Positions 18,843 through 28,567 of a stretch of DNA of 64,000 bases are shown piece by piece. Within the stretch, counting starts at the first letter, position 1. Every line of letters starts with the position of its first letter. The notes under the pieces are model-generated. The model was not told the origin of the DNA. It worked only from the letters and a program-made list of their open reading frames with translations, and ran no database searches. Made by a program: the position numbers and the translations under genes. Source of the stretch: Bacillus glycinifermentans (lineage in GTDB: Bacteria > Bacillota > Bacilli > Bacillales > Bacillaceae); the NCBI RefSeq assembly GCF_001042475.2, contig NZ_LECW02000001.1, positions 248,001 through 312,000 on the forward strand, written 5' to 3'.

Positions 18843-20567
18843 ATGATGAATACGCTTAAGAAAAAGTTGACAGGACACATTTCCGTTAAAATCATGGCCG
18901 GCGTCGCTTTGGTCTTGATCATTACGATCGCCTGCTTTTCGGCCGTTTTTAATGTGATCAGCAATGACTTGTCAGAGCAATTAAAACAGCAATTTCAAAA
19001 CCGTCTTCATACAGACATTAATCTTGCGGAACACCAAATCAATCGGATAAAAGGCAATAAACTGGACATTACATCTGCTGACAGCGATCTGTATCAGCAG
19101 ACGAAAAAAACGGTGGATGAGCTGAAAAAGAAAAACGAGCTCGAAAATCTTTATATCCTTTCCAATCAGGGAGGACAAGAACGAATCATCATTTTATCTG
19201 ATACGGCCGATGATTTCGGTACGCCATATGCTTTTTCAACTGAGATGAAAGAGGCGTTGGCTGAAAATAAAACGACGGTAAGCGATGTATATAAAGACAA
19301 GTACGGAATTCATCAATCGATTTTTCTGCCGCTTACTGACTCTCAAGGGCAGCAGACCGGCATATTGGGCATTGACCTTGATGCTTCCGTCATTCCGCAA
19401 ACGGCTGAGAAAGCGAAATGGTATACGCTCGGCATTTCGTTATTTGTGATGCTGATCGGGATGCTGATGGCTTATTTCCTCGGTACATACATTTCCAAGC
19501 CGATTCGGAAGCTGATGAATGCATCGGAAAAAATCGCAGACGGTGACCTGTCAGCTGAAGTAACCGTTAAGAGCAGCGATGAAGTCGGCAAATTAGCGGC
19601 TTCGTTTGAGCGGATGAGCGGCAATTTGCGGAATTTGATCGGGCACATTTCAGCATCTTCCGAAGAGGTGTCAAGAACGAGCCTTCAGCTGAAAAATGTC
19701 TCCTCTGAATCGAGCGAGAGCGCGGTTCAGGTCGCAGAATCGATGAACAGCATGAGCGAGGGTATCAACGAGGTCGTCTCATCGGTTACTGACTGCAGTA
19801 CATCCACTGCTGAAATAGACAAACAGATCTCTCACGTGACCGAAAAAGTGAACGAAATGAAGCAGGTTGCCGAAGGCGTCAGCAAAGATTCCAAGACAGG
19901 CCAGGAGCTTGTGGAAGAAACGCTGCAGCAAACCAATACGATCAAAAACGTCATGGAAGAGTCAAAGCAAGCCGCTAAAGAGATGCAGAACCATACGGAC
20001 GAAATCGAAAAAGTCATCGGAATGATTTCTTCAATTGCCGAACAGACGAATTTGCTGGCGTTGAACGCTTCGATTGAAGCTGCGCGCGTCGGAGAAGAAG
20101 GGCAGGGCTTTGCGGTCGTCGCCGGGGAAGTCAGAAAGCTGTCCGAACGCTCGGCTGAAGCCGCTTTATCCGTTTCACAGCTGGTGGCGGGAACGCAGGA
20201 GAGCAGCCGTCTTGTGATGGAGCGCATTGAAGAGGGCAATGAAGCCGTCGATAAAGGACAGATTTTAATCAATGGAACGTATGAGAATTTTTCAGGAATC
20301 TTTAAAGGGATTTCTCAATTTGCCGAGAGAACGGATCAATTGCTGAAATCGCTGTTAAAAGTGGAGGAATCGTATGAAAAGATCTCTTCAGCCATGGAGC
20401 AGATTTCCGCTGTTACAGAAGAGCAGGCGGCAGGCTCTGAAGAAGTGGCGGCAGCAGCCGAGCAGCAAAGCGCAGGCATGCAGGAGATCGCATCAGCGAT
20501 CGAGCAGCTTTCAGCTCTGTCTGAGGAGCTGAACAAAGCGGCATCCCGCTTTAAAATAGCCGAATAA
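18843..20567 (+). CDS. Methyl-accepting chemotaxis protein (TlpC-like)
   Basis: A 574-aa chemoreceptor. A first membrane segment lies at residues 17-38, an extracellular Cache-like sensor spans about 40-195, a second membrane segment lies at about 198-218 ([21 protein letters not shown]), then a HAMP domain ([21 protein letters not shown]) and a long signalling coiled coil. Its hairpin tip contains [34 protein letters not shown] (CheA/CheW contact region; quoted here as one conserved block near residues 400-433). A TlpC receptor lies near the surfactin locus in B. subtilis, but here the gene follows a decarboxylase gene by 12 bases. The ligand is unknown; amino acids are plausible for a Cache receptor. 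Confidence 0.9.
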   Translation: MMNTLKKKLTGHISVKIMAGVALVLIITIACFSAVFNVISNDLSEQLKQQFQNRLHTDINLAEHQINRIKGNKLDITSADSDLYQQTKKTVDELKKKNELENLYILSNQGGQERIIILSDTADDFGTPYAFSTEMKEALAENKTTVSDVYKDKYGIHQSIFLPLTDSQGQQTGILGIDLDASVIPQTAEKAKWYTLGISLFVMLIGMLMAYFLGTYISKPIRKLMNASEKIADGDLSAEVTVKSSDEVGKLAASFERMSGNLRNLIGHISASSEEVSRTSLQLKNVSSESSESAVQVAESMNSMSEGINEVVSSVTDCSTSTAEIDKQISHVTEKVNEMKQVAEGVSKDSKTGQELVEETLQQTNTIKNVMEESKQAAKEMQNHTDEIEKVIGMISSIAEQTNLLALNASIEAARVGEEGQGFAVVAGEVRKLSERSAEAALSVSQLVAGTQESSRLVMERIEEGNEAVDKGQILINGTYENFSGIFKGISQFAERTDQLLKSLLKVEESYEKISSAMEQISAVTEEQAAGSEEVAAAAEQQSAGMQEIASAIEQLSALSEELNKAASRFKIAE

Positions 20568-20574
20568 ACGACAA

Positions 20575-20603
20575 AAACAGCCTGACCGGTCAGGCTGTTT
20601 TTT
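20575..20603. terminator. Terminator between the MCP gene and tcyC
   Basis: The perfect palindrome AACAGCCTGACC / GGTCAGGCTGTT is followed by a T-run on the plus strand. It closes the MCP transcript and may also serve the convergent tcyABC operon. Confidence 0.9.
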
Positions 20604-20606
20604 CGT

Positions 20607-21350
20607 TTATACCGGATTCAAAATCCGATTTAAAAATTGTTTGGTCCGCTCTTCCTTCGGGGCGGAGAAGATTTGCTCAGGCGGCCCCTGTTCAACGATC
20701 ACGCCTCCGTCGATAAACACGACTTCATCCGCGACGTCCTGCGCGAATTTGATTTCATGGGTGACGACGACCATTGTCCAGCCTTCGTTTGCCAGGTCTT
20801 TCATGACCTTCAGCACCTCTCCGACCAGCTCGGGATCGAGGGCGGATGTAGGTTCGTCAAACAGCATCAGCTCCGGCTTGATCGCAAGGGCGCGGGCGAT
20901 GCCGACGCGCTGCTGCTGTCCGCCTGAAAGCTGAAACGGATAAAGGTCCATCTTCTCTTTAAGGCCGACTTTTTGCAACAGCTGGATCGCTTCTTTTTTG
21001 ACCTCCGCTTTATCGCGTTTTTGAACCTTGACGGGTCCTTCCATCACATTTTCGAGTACGGTGCGGTGCGGAAACAGGTGATACGCCTGAAACACCATTC
21101 CCGACTTTCTCCGCAGGCGAAGCAGGTCGGCCTGTTTTTGTTTCTTTGAAAAATCGATCGTAAAGTCGTCAAACGAAAGAATGCCGCGGTTTGGAATTTC
21201 AAGCGCGTTCAGGCAGCGAAGCAGCGTCGTTTTTCCCGAACCGGAAGGTCCTAAAATGGCGATTACTTTTCCTTTTTCGATGTTCAAATCGATCTTTTTT
21301 AAAATTTCGTTTTCACCGAACGATTTATTAAGCCCCTTGATCGAAAGCAT
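20607..21350 (-). CDS. tcyC: L-cystine ABC importer, ATP-binding protein
   Basis: A 247-aa polar amino-acid ABC ATPase: Walker [11 protein letters not shown]-loop VFQAYHLFP, signature LSGGQQQR, Walker [13 protein letters not shown] and the switch His in VVVTHE. It energises cystine uptake with TcyB and TcyA. It is the last gene of tcyA-tcyB-tcyC on the minus strand, 14 bases after tcyB. Position next to yczE is the same as in B. subtilis (former yckI). Confidence 0.92.
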   Translation of the reverse strand: MLSIKGLNKSFGENEILKKIDLNIEKGKVIAILGPSGSGKTTLLRCLNALEIPNRGILSFDDFTIDFSKKQKQADLLRLRRKSGMVFQAYHLFPHRTVLENVMEGPVKVQKRDKAEVKKEAIQLLQKVGLKEKMDLYPFQLSGGQQQRVGIARALAIKPELMLFDEPTSALDPELVGEVLKVMKDLANEGWTMVVVTHEIKFAQDVADEVVFIDGGVIVEQGPPEQIFSAPKEERTKQFLNRILNPV

Positions 21351-21364
21351 TGGCTGATCCCTCC

Positions 21365-22066
21365 TTATTTGGCCACATACCGGTCTACGCGCCGTTCAAC
21401 CAGCTGCTGAACGATCGCCAGCACAAAGCAGATGATCCAGTAAATGAATGCGGCTTCGATATAAATAACTAAAATTTGATCGAGATTGGCGGCGCCGATT
21501 TCCTGGGCTTTTCTGAACAATTCGGCGACCAGAATCTGCGATGCGAGAGATGTATCTTTAATCAAGCTGATAAATGTATTGGATAATGGCGGAATCGAAA
21601 CGCGCACAGCCTGCGGCAAAATGACTCTTGAGAGCGCCGTCTTCTGGGTCATTCCGATCGAGTAAGCGGCTTCCCACTGCCCTTTTGGAACCGACAGGAT
21701 GGAAGCGCGAACGATTTCTGACGCATAAGCGCCGACATTCAATGAAAACGCGATGACAGCGCTTGGGAACGGATCAATCGTGACCTGAAACGCCGGGAAT
21801 AAGTAAAAAATGATAAACAATTGGACGAGCAGCGGCGTTCCGCGGATCGCTGAAACATAAATGCCGAAAATCGCCCTTAAAATGCGCGATTTTGACATTC
21901 TCGCCAGCGCCGTAATAAGGGCGATGATCATCCCGAATATAAAAGAGAGAATGGCAAGGGGAATCGAATAATAGATTCCCCTTACAAAAATCGGCCAAAA
22001 CGATTCCCGTACAAGATCCCACGGGATGGCTGTACCGATGGCCGTCTGTATATTATTGAGTAACAT
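21365..22066 (-). CDS. tcyB: L-cystine ABC importer, permease
   Basis: A 233-aa His/Glu/Gln/Cys-type permease with about five membrane helices and the EAA-like loop ([22 protein letters not shown]) that contacts the ATPase. ATG 22066 gives the family length and overlaps the end of tcyA by 14 bases, so translation is probably coupled. An in-frame start at 22108 would extend far into tcyA and is not used. Confidence 0.92.
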   Translation of the reverse strand: MLLNNIQTAIGTAIPWDLVRESFWPIFVRGIYYSIPLAILSFIFGMIIALITALARMSKSRILRAIFGIYVSAIRGTPLLVQLFIIFYLFPAFQVTIDPFPSAVIAFSLNVGAYASEIVRASILSVPKGQWEAAYSIGMTQKTALSRVILPQAVRVSIPPLSNTFISLIKDTSLASQILVAELFRKAQEIGAANLDQILVIYIEAAFIYWIICFVLAIVQQLVERRVDRYVAK

Positions 22067-22862
22067 TTTCGCCAAACCATTTCTTCCCGATTTTAGAAAG
22101 CGTGCCATCCTCTTTCATGTCTTTAAGCGCTGAATTCACTTTGTCAACCAGCTCGCCGCTGCCTTTGCGGAAAGCGAAATGAGTCGTCTGAGGTTCGCCT
22201 GTTTCAAAAGCGATTTTTAAGTTTTTGTTGCCTGATGTTTTTAAATAGTTGAGCACTGCAAGCTTATCGTTGTATGTGAGGTCAACGCGGCCCTGCTGGA
22301 TTAATTGGAAAGACTGGGCCATTCCTTCAACGCCTTCGATGTTCGCGCCCGCTTTTTTAGCCAGGTCGTTGTAGTTGCTCGTCAATGATTGTGCCGCTTT
22401 TTTTCCTTTGACGTCTTTTTCAGATTTCAGGCTGTTGTTGTCGGCTTTTGTGACGACGACTGCCTGTGATGTTGTATATGGATCAGAAAAATCGTATTTG
22501 TCTTCACGGCCTTTTTTTCCAACCTGGTTGGCGATGACATCAAAGCGCTTTGAGTTAAGACCGGCAAACATGCTGTCCCACTGCGTTTCTTTAAACTCAG
22601 CTTTCAGTCCGAGGCGCTTGGCGACTTCCTGCATCACTTCAACATCGTACCCGGTTAATTTGTCGGCTTTTTTGTCATGGTATGTGAAAGGTTCGTACGT
22701 TCCTTCCGTACCGATGGTGAGGACGCCTTTATCTTTAATTTGTGACCAAAGGTTTTTGTCACTGCCTGTGTTTTTATTGTCAGCATTGTCACCGGAGGCT
22801 CCGCAAGCTGCAGTTACGGTGATCAAAAGCGTCATGAGAACTGCGAATATTGCTTTTTTCAT
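22053..22862 (-). CDS. tcyA: L-cystine-binding lipoprotein
   Basis: A 269-aa solute-binding protein with a lipoprotein signal (MKKAIFAVLMTLLIT then lipobox TAAC), followed by a family 3 amino-acid-binding domain (LTIGTEGTYEPFTYHDKK, LTGYDVEVMQEVAKRLGL). It is anchored on the outer face of the membrane and delivers cystine to TcyBC. ATG 22862 is preferred; the in-frame GTG four codons upstream is part of the AGTGGGGA ribosome binding site. Confidence 0.92.
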   Translation of the reverse strand: MKKAIFAVLMTLLITVTAACGASGDNADNKNTGSDKNLWSQIKDKGVLTIGTEGTYEPFTYHDKKADKLTGYDVEVMQEVAKRLGLKAEFKETQWDSMFAGLNSKRFDVIANQVGKKGREDKYDFSDPYTTSQAVVVTKADNNSLKSEKDVKGKKAAQSLTSNYNDLAKKAGANIEGVEGMAQSFQLIQQGRVDLTYNDKLAVLNYLKTSGNKNLKIAFETGEPQTTHFAFRKGSGELVDKVNSALKDMKEDGTLSKIGKKWFGENVTQ

Positions 22863-22928
22863 TTTATTCCCCACTTTTCTTATTGGATTTATTTGATATG
22901 ATTTTACTTAAGGGCCTTCCAAAAGTAA

Positions 22929-22956
22929 AGCATAAACTTTTTTTAGTATGAGTCAA
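22929..22956 (-). promoter_or_regulatory. Sigma-A-type promoter of tcyABC
   Basis: On the minus strand TTGACT and TATGCT are separated by 16 bases, about 65 bases upstream of the tcyA start. No T-box or S-box leader structure was recognised between promoter and gene. Confidence 0.5.
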
Positions 22957-22989
22957 GAAATACGTTTTTAGTGATCAAAATAAAGAAGC

Positions 22990-24405
22990 TTATCCCCGCT
23001 CCCGCTCAGGCCGGATCCCCCATTTTTTCAAACGGTATTGAAGGCTCTGCCTGCTGATTCCGAGCGTCCGTGCCGCTTGGGATATGTTGTTGTTGCATTT
23101 TTTGATCGTTTTTTGAATAAAATATTTCTCGGCATTCTCGATCTGTTCTTTTAAAGGAGGAGCCGATCCGGAAGGCTGCTGGGCAAAAAGGTCGAAGCCA
23201 GGATGTTTCGGCAGCTTGTCCGACGCTTTCGATTTTGTCCGGTATTGCAAAGGAAGGTGCGTGAGATCGATCTTTTCTTCATATGTCATTAAATTCATCG
23301 CACCCTCGATCAAATGTTCAAGCTCTCTGACGTTTCCCGGCCAATCATAAGAAAGAAGGAAATCGGCGACATCGTTTTCCAATCCTTTGACCTCCATTTG
23401 AAACAGCACATTGTATTTATCAATAAAATGGTTTGCGAGAGGGATGATATCTTCTTTTCGGTCTTTTAACGGCGGGACGAACAATGTGACGACGCTCAGC
23501 CTGTAAAACAGATCTTTGCGGAGCCGCTGGGCGCTGATGGCATCGACCGGATCTTCGTTCATCGTCGCGAGGATTCTGACGTCGATCGGCGTGTCTTTTG
23601 AAGCGCCGATTCGTCTGATTGTTTTCTCCTGGATGGCGCGCAGCAGTTTTGCCTGCAAATTTAAATCGAGCGAATTGATTTCATCAAGCAGCAGCGTGCC
23701 TCCCTGAGCCTGTTCAAAAAGGCCGGGGCGGTCGACGGCACCCGTGAACGCTCCTTTTGTCGTTCCGAATAAAAGGCCCTCGACAAGGCTTTCGGGGAGG
23801 GCGGCGCAGTTTTGCGAAATGAACGGACCTGTTGACCTCTGGCTTCCATTATGTATGCTTTGGGCAAACAGCTCCTTTCCCGTTCCGGTGTCTCCGACGA
23901 TCAGGATGGATGAAGAGGTGCGGGTCGCCCGCTTCGCGTGTTCGCAGACTTCCGTAAACGCCGGACTCGCGCCTATCAGGCTGTCAAATGTGTACTTCGC
24001 ATTTTCCGTTTTATTCATATTATCCCTGATGAGCCGCTCCAGCTTTGTGACGTCTTTTGCAATCTCAATCGCACCTTTTATATTCCCGTCTTTCAAAATG
24101 GGAAACGTATGATTGACGGTCGTGATCTCCTGACCCTTATTATTGAAGTATGTCTGCTTGACGTTTTTGATCGTTTTCCCGTACTGGAGAGCCTGGACGA
24201 GCGTACTGTCATGCTGATCGGCAAACGTAAACACGTCAAGCAGGTTTTTGCCGAGCACATCCTCGATATCCATTCCTTCGATTTGCATCATTTTATTGTT
24301 ATACACGACGGATGTGCCGTTTTCATCGACGATATGCAGACCGATATCAAGTTCATTGATAATCCGTTGAAAAATCAGCTGCAGCAGTTCAAAATCCCTT
24401 AGCAC
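22990..24405 (-). CDS. rocR: Sigma-54-dependent activator of arginine catabolism
   Basis: A 471-aa NtrC/NifA-type activator: N-terminal PAS-like sensor (about 1-130), AAA+ domain with Walker A VGDTGTGKELF, GAFTGA (the sigma-54 contact loop) and Walker B GGTLLLDEI, and a C-terminal Fis-type helix-turn-helix (NNISQAARTLGISRQSLQYRL). RocR responds to arginine, ornithine or citrulline and activates the roc operons with SigL. Start is GTG at 24405 with AAGGGGGAAA upstream. It is divergent from rocDEF, whose promoter region carries the expected -24/-12 element and palindromes. Confidence 0.94.
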   Translation of the reverse strand: MLRDFELLQLIFQRIINELDIGLHIVDENGTSVVYNNKMMQIEGMDIEDVLGKNLLDVFTFADQHDSTLVQALQYGKTIKNVKQTYFNNKGQEITTVNHTFPILKDGNIKGAIEIAKDVTKLERLIRDNMNKTENAKYTFDSLIGASPAFTEVCEHAKRATRTSSSILIVGDTGTGKELFAQSIHNGSQRSTGPFISQNCAALPESLVEGLLFGTTKGAFTGAVDRPGLFEQAQGGTLLLDEINSLDLNLQAKLLRAIQEKTIRRIGASKDTPIDVRILATMNEDPVDAISAQRLRKDLFYRLSVVTLFVPPLKDRKEDIIPLANHFIDKYNVLFQMEVKGLENDVADFLLSYDWPGNVRELEHLIEGAMNLMTYEEKIDLTHLPLQYRTKSKASDKLPKHPGFDLFAQQPSGSAPPLKEQIENAEKYFIQKTIKKCNNNISQAARTLGISRQSLQYRLKKWGIRPERERG

Positions 24406-24461
24406 ATGTATTTCCCCCTTTGTTTGAAACTGCTTTTATTGTAAGACACGAGCGCTTCAGT

Positions 24462-24493
24462 GTGCAAAATTTTTATACATATAAATTTTGCAC
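24462..24493. promoter_or_regulatory. RocR upstream activating sequence, palindrome 1
   Basis: GTGCAAAATTT is repeated in perfect inverted form (AAATTTTGCAC) with 10 bases between, about 70-100 bases upstream of the rocD -24/-12 element. RocR is known to bind inverted repeats upstream of roc operons, and this is the best candidate here. Confidence 0.7.
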
Positions 24494-24505
24494 TCTTTAA
24501 AAAGC

Positions 24506-24519
24506 GCAAAAATATTTGC
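24506..24519. promoter_or_regulatory. RocR upstream activating sequence, palindrome 2
   Basis: GCAAAAATATTTGC, with six of seven paired positions symmetric, lies between palindrome 1 and the sigma-54 promoter and shares the TGCAAA core. Two such sites are known for rocDEF in B. subtilis. Confidence 0.55.
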
Positions 24520-24561
24520 AACGTGTTAGCTGAAATTCCTTAATTTTCGCAGTTTTCTCAC

Positions 24562-24578
24562 TTGGCACGAAACTTGCA
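24562..24578 (+). promoter_or_regulatory. Sigma-54 (SigL) -24/-12 promoter of rocD
   Basis: TTGGCAC-GAAAC-TTGCA matches the -24/-12 consensus with correct GG to GC spacing, about 70 bases before the rocD start. Confidence 0.9.
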
Positions 24579-24646
24579 AATATGAAAGAGCGAGAAAGAA
24601 AAACAACATCTGGCTGTTGTCCGGCACAAAAGAAGGAGGAATCAGA

Positions 24647-25849
24647 ATGACTGTTTTATCAAAGTCCGAAGAAATTATGAAGCAGACGGCACAATACGGT
24701 GCGAACAATTATCATCCTCTGCCGATCGTCATTTCCGAGGCTGAAGGGGCATGGGTAAAAGATCCTGAAGGAAACAAATATATGGATATGCTGAGCGCAT
24801 ACTCCGCAGTCAACCAGGGGCACAGACACCCGAGAATTATTCAGGCGCTGAAAGATCAGGCCGATAAAATTACCTTGACGTCAAGAGCTTTTCACAATGA
24901 CCAGCTCGGCCCTTTCTATGAAAAGGTCGCATCATTGACGGGAAAAGACATGGTGCTGCCGATGAATACCGGCGCAGAAGCGGTTGAATCTGCGGTCAAA
25001 GCGGCGCGGCGCTGGGCGTATGATGTCAAAGGCGTTGCCGACAATCAAGCGGAAATCATCGCTTGTACAGGAAACTTCCATGGGCGGACGATGCTTGCCG
25101 TATCTCTTTCATCAGAAGAAGAATACAAGCGCGGCTTCGGACCGATGCTTCCTGGCATCAAGCTGATTCCGTACGGGGATGCCGAGGCGCTGAAAGAAGC
25201 GATTACGCCTAACACGGCGGCGTTCCTGTTCGAGCCGATTCAAGGGGAAGCTGGAATCGTCATCCCGCCGGAAGGCTATCTAAAGCAGGCAGCCGAGATT
25301 TGCAAGGAACATAATGTCCTGTTTATCGCCGACGAAATTCAATCAGGCTTGGCGCGTACGGGCAAGATGTTTGCCTGTGATTGGGAAGAAGTTGTTCCGG
25401 ATATGTACATTTTAGGGAAGGCTCTCGGGGGCGGCGTGTTTCCGATTTCATGCATCGCGGCAAACCGCGACGTTCTCGGCGTATTTAATCCAGGCTCCCA
25501 CGGATCGACATTCGGCGGAAATCCGCTCGCATGCGCCGTATCTATCGCCGCGCTTGACGTATTGGAAGATGAGAGGCTTGCCGAACGTTCTTTGGAGCTT
25601 GGAGAATATTTTAAAGAAAAGCTTTCGCAAATCGACAATCCGAAAATCAAAGAGGTTCGCGGAAAAGGCCTTTTCATCGGCGTTGAACTTTCAGAGGCTG
25701 CGCGGCCTTACTGTGAACGCTTGAAGGAAGAGGGACTGCTCTGCAAAGAAACGCATGAGACGGTTATCCGTTTTGCGCCTCCTCTCGTTATATCCAAAGA
25801 GGATCTCGATTGGGCCATCGAAAAGATTTCCCGCGTGTTGTCGAAGTAA
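24647..25849 (+). CDS. rocD: Ornithine aminotransferase
   Basis: A 400-aa class III aminotransferase that converts ornithine and 2-oxoglutarate to glutamate semialdehyde and glutamate in the arginase pathway. Motifs: [25 protein letters not shown], the [14 protein letters not shown] block with the PLP Asp, and the Schiff-base Lys in ILGKALGGG. The start is ATG 24647 (MTVLSKSEE) with GAAGGAGGAATCAGA directly upstream; an in-frame start 30 bases earlier has no ribosome binding site. It is the first gene after the SigL promoter. Confidence 0.94.
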   Translation: MTVLSKSEEIMKQTAQYGANNYHPLPIVISEAEGAWVKDPEGNKYMDMLSAYSAVNQGHRHPRIIQALKDQADKITLTSRAFHNDQLGPFYEKVASLTGKDMVLPMNTGAEAVESAVKAARRWAYDVKGVADNQAEIIACTGNFHGRTMLAVSLSSEEEYKRGFGPMLPGIKLIPYGDAEALKEAITPNTAAFLFEPIQGEAGIVIPPEGYLKQAAEICKEHNVLFIADEIQSGLARTGKMFACDWEEVVPDMYILGKALGGGVFPISCIAANRDVLGVFNPGSHGSTFGGNPLACAVSIAALDVLEDERLAERSLELGEYFKEKLSQIDNPKIKEVRGKGLFIGVELSEAARPYCERLKEEGLLCKETHETVIRFAPPLVISKEDLDWAIEKISRVLSK

Positions 25850-25856
25850 GGCGAAA

Positions 25857-25892
25857 GGCTGAGCAATAAGGGGTTGTTCAGCCGTTTTTTTG
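25857..25892 (+). terminator. Terminator between rocD and rocE
   Basis: The stem GGCTGAGCAA / TTGTTCAGCC (one G-U pair) is followed by seven T. It implies partial termination after rocD or a separate promoter for rocEF. Confidence 0.75.
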
Positions 25893-26029
25893 CCCGGTTT
25901 GCGAAACTTGTCAAAAATTGAAATATAAGGAAATTATTCAGAAGATTTAAAAAATAATGATTTTGTCGGATTTAAGGGATTTTAGTATCAGGTAGACGCA
26001 TAAGGGGTGCATAATACAGGGAGAAGTAT

Positions 26030-27484
26030 TTGAAGGGTGTGAAAGGTTTGAACCATGAAAAAGATCAACAACACACATTGAAAAGGACGATGAAATCGAG
26101 GCATTTATTTATGATCTCGCTCGGCGGTGTGATCGGGACCGGTTTTTTCTTAGGAACCGGCTATACCATCAATGAAGCGGGGCCCATCGGGGCGATTCTC
26201 TCCTATTTAGCCGGAGGGATGATCATGTATGTGACGATGCTCTGCCTCGGGGAGCTTGCGGTGGCAATGCCGGTCTCAGGCTCGTTTCAGACGTATGCGA
26301 CAAAGTTTATCGGGCCCGCCACGGGATTTGCCGTGGGCTGGATTTACTGGCTCGGCTGGTCGGTGACGGTCGCTTTGGAATTTCTGTCTGCGGGACAGCT
26401 CATGAAAAGATGGTTTCCCCATGTCGACGTCTGGATTTGGTGTCTTGTATTCGGAGTGCTGCTGTTTATGCTGAATGCGCTCTCTGCAAAGGCATTTGGC
26501 GAATCTGAATTTTGGCTGTCGGGCATCAAAATTATCGTCATTCTTCTTTTTATTATTCTCGGCGGCGGTGCCATGTTCGGATTGATTGACATGAAAGGCG
26601 GACAACCTGCACCATTTTTCTCTAATTTGATTGGAGACGGCGTGTTTCCAAACGGCATCGGCGCGATTTTTATAACGATGATCACGGTCAACTTTGCTTT
26701 TCAGGGAACGGAGCTGATCGGAATTGCGGCTGGGGAGAGCGAAGACCCGGAAAAAACGGTGCCCCGCTCGATCAAACAAACGGTATGGAGGACGCTTGTG
26801 TTTTTCGGACTGTCTGTGTTCGTGCTTGCGGGATTGGTTCCGTGGAAACAGGCGGGAGTCGTAAAAAGTCCGTTTGTCGTCGTTTTTGATCAGATCGGGA
26901 TTCCGTATGCTGCTGATTTGATGAATTTTGTCATTTTGATCGCACTGTTGTCGGTCGCGAATTCGGGTTTATACGCCTCTACGAGGATGTTGTACGCTTT
27001 GGCAAAAGAAGGGATGGCCGCACCGGCTTTAAGCAGGGTCAATGAAAGAGGCATTCCGATGAATGCGCTCTGGATCACCTTGGGATTTGCGGGATTGTCT
27101 CTTATTTCAAGCTTTGTCGCTGCAGAAACATTATATATATGGCTGCTGTCGCTGGCAGGCTTGAGTGCGCAAATCGGCTGGATCACGATCACGCTGTCAC
27201 AGCTGCTGTTCCGGAAACGGTATATAAAAGAAGGCGGAAAGGTCGAGGATTTAAAATTCAAAACGCCTCTCTACCCGTTTTTGCCGCTTGCTGGTTTTAT
27301 TTTAAACAGCATCGTGCTTGTGAGTCTTGCCTTTGATTCAGAGCAGAGAATGGCATTGATCTGCGGGGCCTTATTTATGTCAGGTTGCTATATCGTCTAT
27401 CACTTTTTTGTTAAAAAGCACCGCGCGGCAAAGCCGCACGAAGAAGAAAGCTATATGGTACTGCAAAAACAAAACGAACGATGA
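26030..27484 (+). CDS. rocE: Arginine/ornithine permease
   Basis: A 484-aa amino acid-polyamine-organocation permease with 12 membrane segments and the family start KRTMKSRHLFMISLGGVIGTGFFLGTG (blocks near residues 18-45). It imports arginine and ornithine for the Roc pathway. The TTG at 26030 has GGGAG six bases upstream; alternative GTG 26039 or TTG 26048 would shorten it by 3-6 residues and cannot be excluded. It is followed by rocF 11 bases later. Confidence 0.9.
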   Translation: MKGVKGLNHEKDQQHTLKRTMKSRHLFMISLGGVIGTGFFLGTGYTINEAGPIGAILSYLAGGMIMYVTMLCLGELAVAMPVSGSFQTYATKFIGPATGFAVGWIYWLGWSVTVALEFLSAGQLMKRWFPHVDVWIWCLVFGVLLFMLNALSAKAFGESEFWLSGIKIIVILLFIILGGGAMFGLIDMKGGQPAPFFSNLIGDGVFPNGIGAIFITMITVNFAFQGTELIGIAAGESEDPEKTVPRSIKQTVWRTLVFFGLSVFVLAGLVPWKQAGVVKSPFVVVFDQIGIPYAADLMNFVILIALLSVANSGLYASTRMLYALAKEGMAAPALSRVNERGIPMNALWITLGFAGLSLISSFVAAETLYIWLLSLAGLSAQIGWITITLSQLLFRKRYIKEGGKVEDLKFKTPLYPFLPLAGFILNSIVLVSLAFDSEQRMALICGALFMSGCYIVYHFFVKKHRAAKPHEEESYMVLQKQNER

Positions 27485-27495
27485 GGTGAGGGCTG

Positions 27496-28389
27496 ATGAA
27501 CAAACAGATTTCTCTGATTGGAATGCCGATGGATTTGGGACAGGCAAGGCGCGGTGTCGATATGGGACCGAGCGCTATCCGCTACGCAAGTATTGCCGAA
27601 CGGATAACCGACTTGGGGTACGATATCGAGGATCTCGGGGATGTGCAGATCAACCGCGATCAGCCTAAACATGACGAGGGATTGAAAAATTTGGCATCTG
27701 TTTTGGAAGGCAATCAAAAATTGGCCGATATTGTCGACCATGTCATCGAAAAAGACCGCTTCCCGCTCGTGTTAGGGGGAGACCACAGTATTGCTATCGG
27801 GACTTTGGCCGGCGTGGCAAAGCATTATAAACAGCTCGGCGTGATCTGGTATGATGCGCACGGCGATTTAAACACCATCGAAACGTCGCCATCCGGCAAT
27901 ATCCACGGCATGCCGCTGGCCGTAAGCCTCGGGCTGGGCGATGAAAAGCTCGTCAACCTTCACGGCTATGCGCCGAAAATCAAGCCGGAGCACGTCGTCA
28001 TCATCGGCGCCCGCTCCCTCGATGAAGGAGAGCGCGAATATATCCGCAAAACAGGCATGAAGGTGTATACGATGCATGAAATCGACCGTTTAGGGATGAC
28101 GCGGGTCATCGAGGAAACGATTGAATATTTGTCAGCGGACTGTGACGGCATCCATTTAAGCCTCGATTTGGACGGGCTTGATCCAAGCGACGCACCGGGA
28201 GTCGGCACGCCGGTCGTCGGCGGCATCAGCTACAGGGAGAGCCATTTGGCGATGGAAATGCTCTACGACGCAGATATCATCACGTCCGCCGAATTTGTCG
28301 AAGTCAACCCGATATTGGACCACAAAAACAAAACCGGCGAAGCGGCCGTCGAACTGGTCGAGTCGCTGCTGGGAAAAAAATTGCTGTAA
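27496..28389 (+). CDS. rocF: Arginase
   Basis: A 297-aa Mn-dependent arginase that hydrolyses arginine to ornithine and urea. Metal-binding motifs are intact: GGDHSIAIG, WYDAHGDLNT, SGNIHGMPLA and SLDLDGLDPSDAPGVG. It is co-transcribed with rocE and ends at a strong terminator. Start ATG follows GATGAGGTGAGGGCTG. Confidence 0.95.
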   Translation: MNKQISLIGMPMDLGQARRGVDMGPSAIRYASIAERITDLGYDIEDLGDVQINRDQPKHDEGLKNLASVLEGNQKLADIVDHVIEKDRFPLVLGGDHSIAIGTLAGVAKHYKQLGVIWYDAHGDLNTIETSPSGNIHGMPLAVSLGLGDEKLVNLHGYAPKIKPEHVVIIGARSLDEGEREYIRKTGMKVYTMHEIDRLGMTRVIEETIEYLSADCDGIHLSLDLDGLDPSDAPGVGTPVVGGISYRESHLAMEMLYDADIITSAEFVEVNPILDHKNKTGEAAVELVESLLGKKLL

Positions 28390-28414
28390 ACAAAAAGAGC
28401 CCATCATGTGCTTC

Positions 28415-28452
28415 AGGCTGTCGAGAAAATCGACAGCCTTTTTGATTTTTTC
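28415..28452 (+). terminator. Terminator of the roc operon
   Basis: Perfect 10-bp stem AGGCTGTCGA / TCGACAGCCT with a five-base loop, followed by T-rich sequence. Confidence 0.88.
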
Positions 28453-28567
28453 TTCAAAAGGCCGGTTCGCTGCCGGTTGAGGGAGACAAAATGTTTTCCT
28501 TTGGCTATGTGTACGGGAGGGTTTTTTCTCATTAAAAATCTTAAGAAATAAAAAAACGTGAGTTTGT

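Noticed and set aside
22863-22989. T-box or S-box riboswitch upstream of tcyA
   Set aside because: The leader is short and AT-rich, with no specifier loop, T-box sequence or S-box core recognised.
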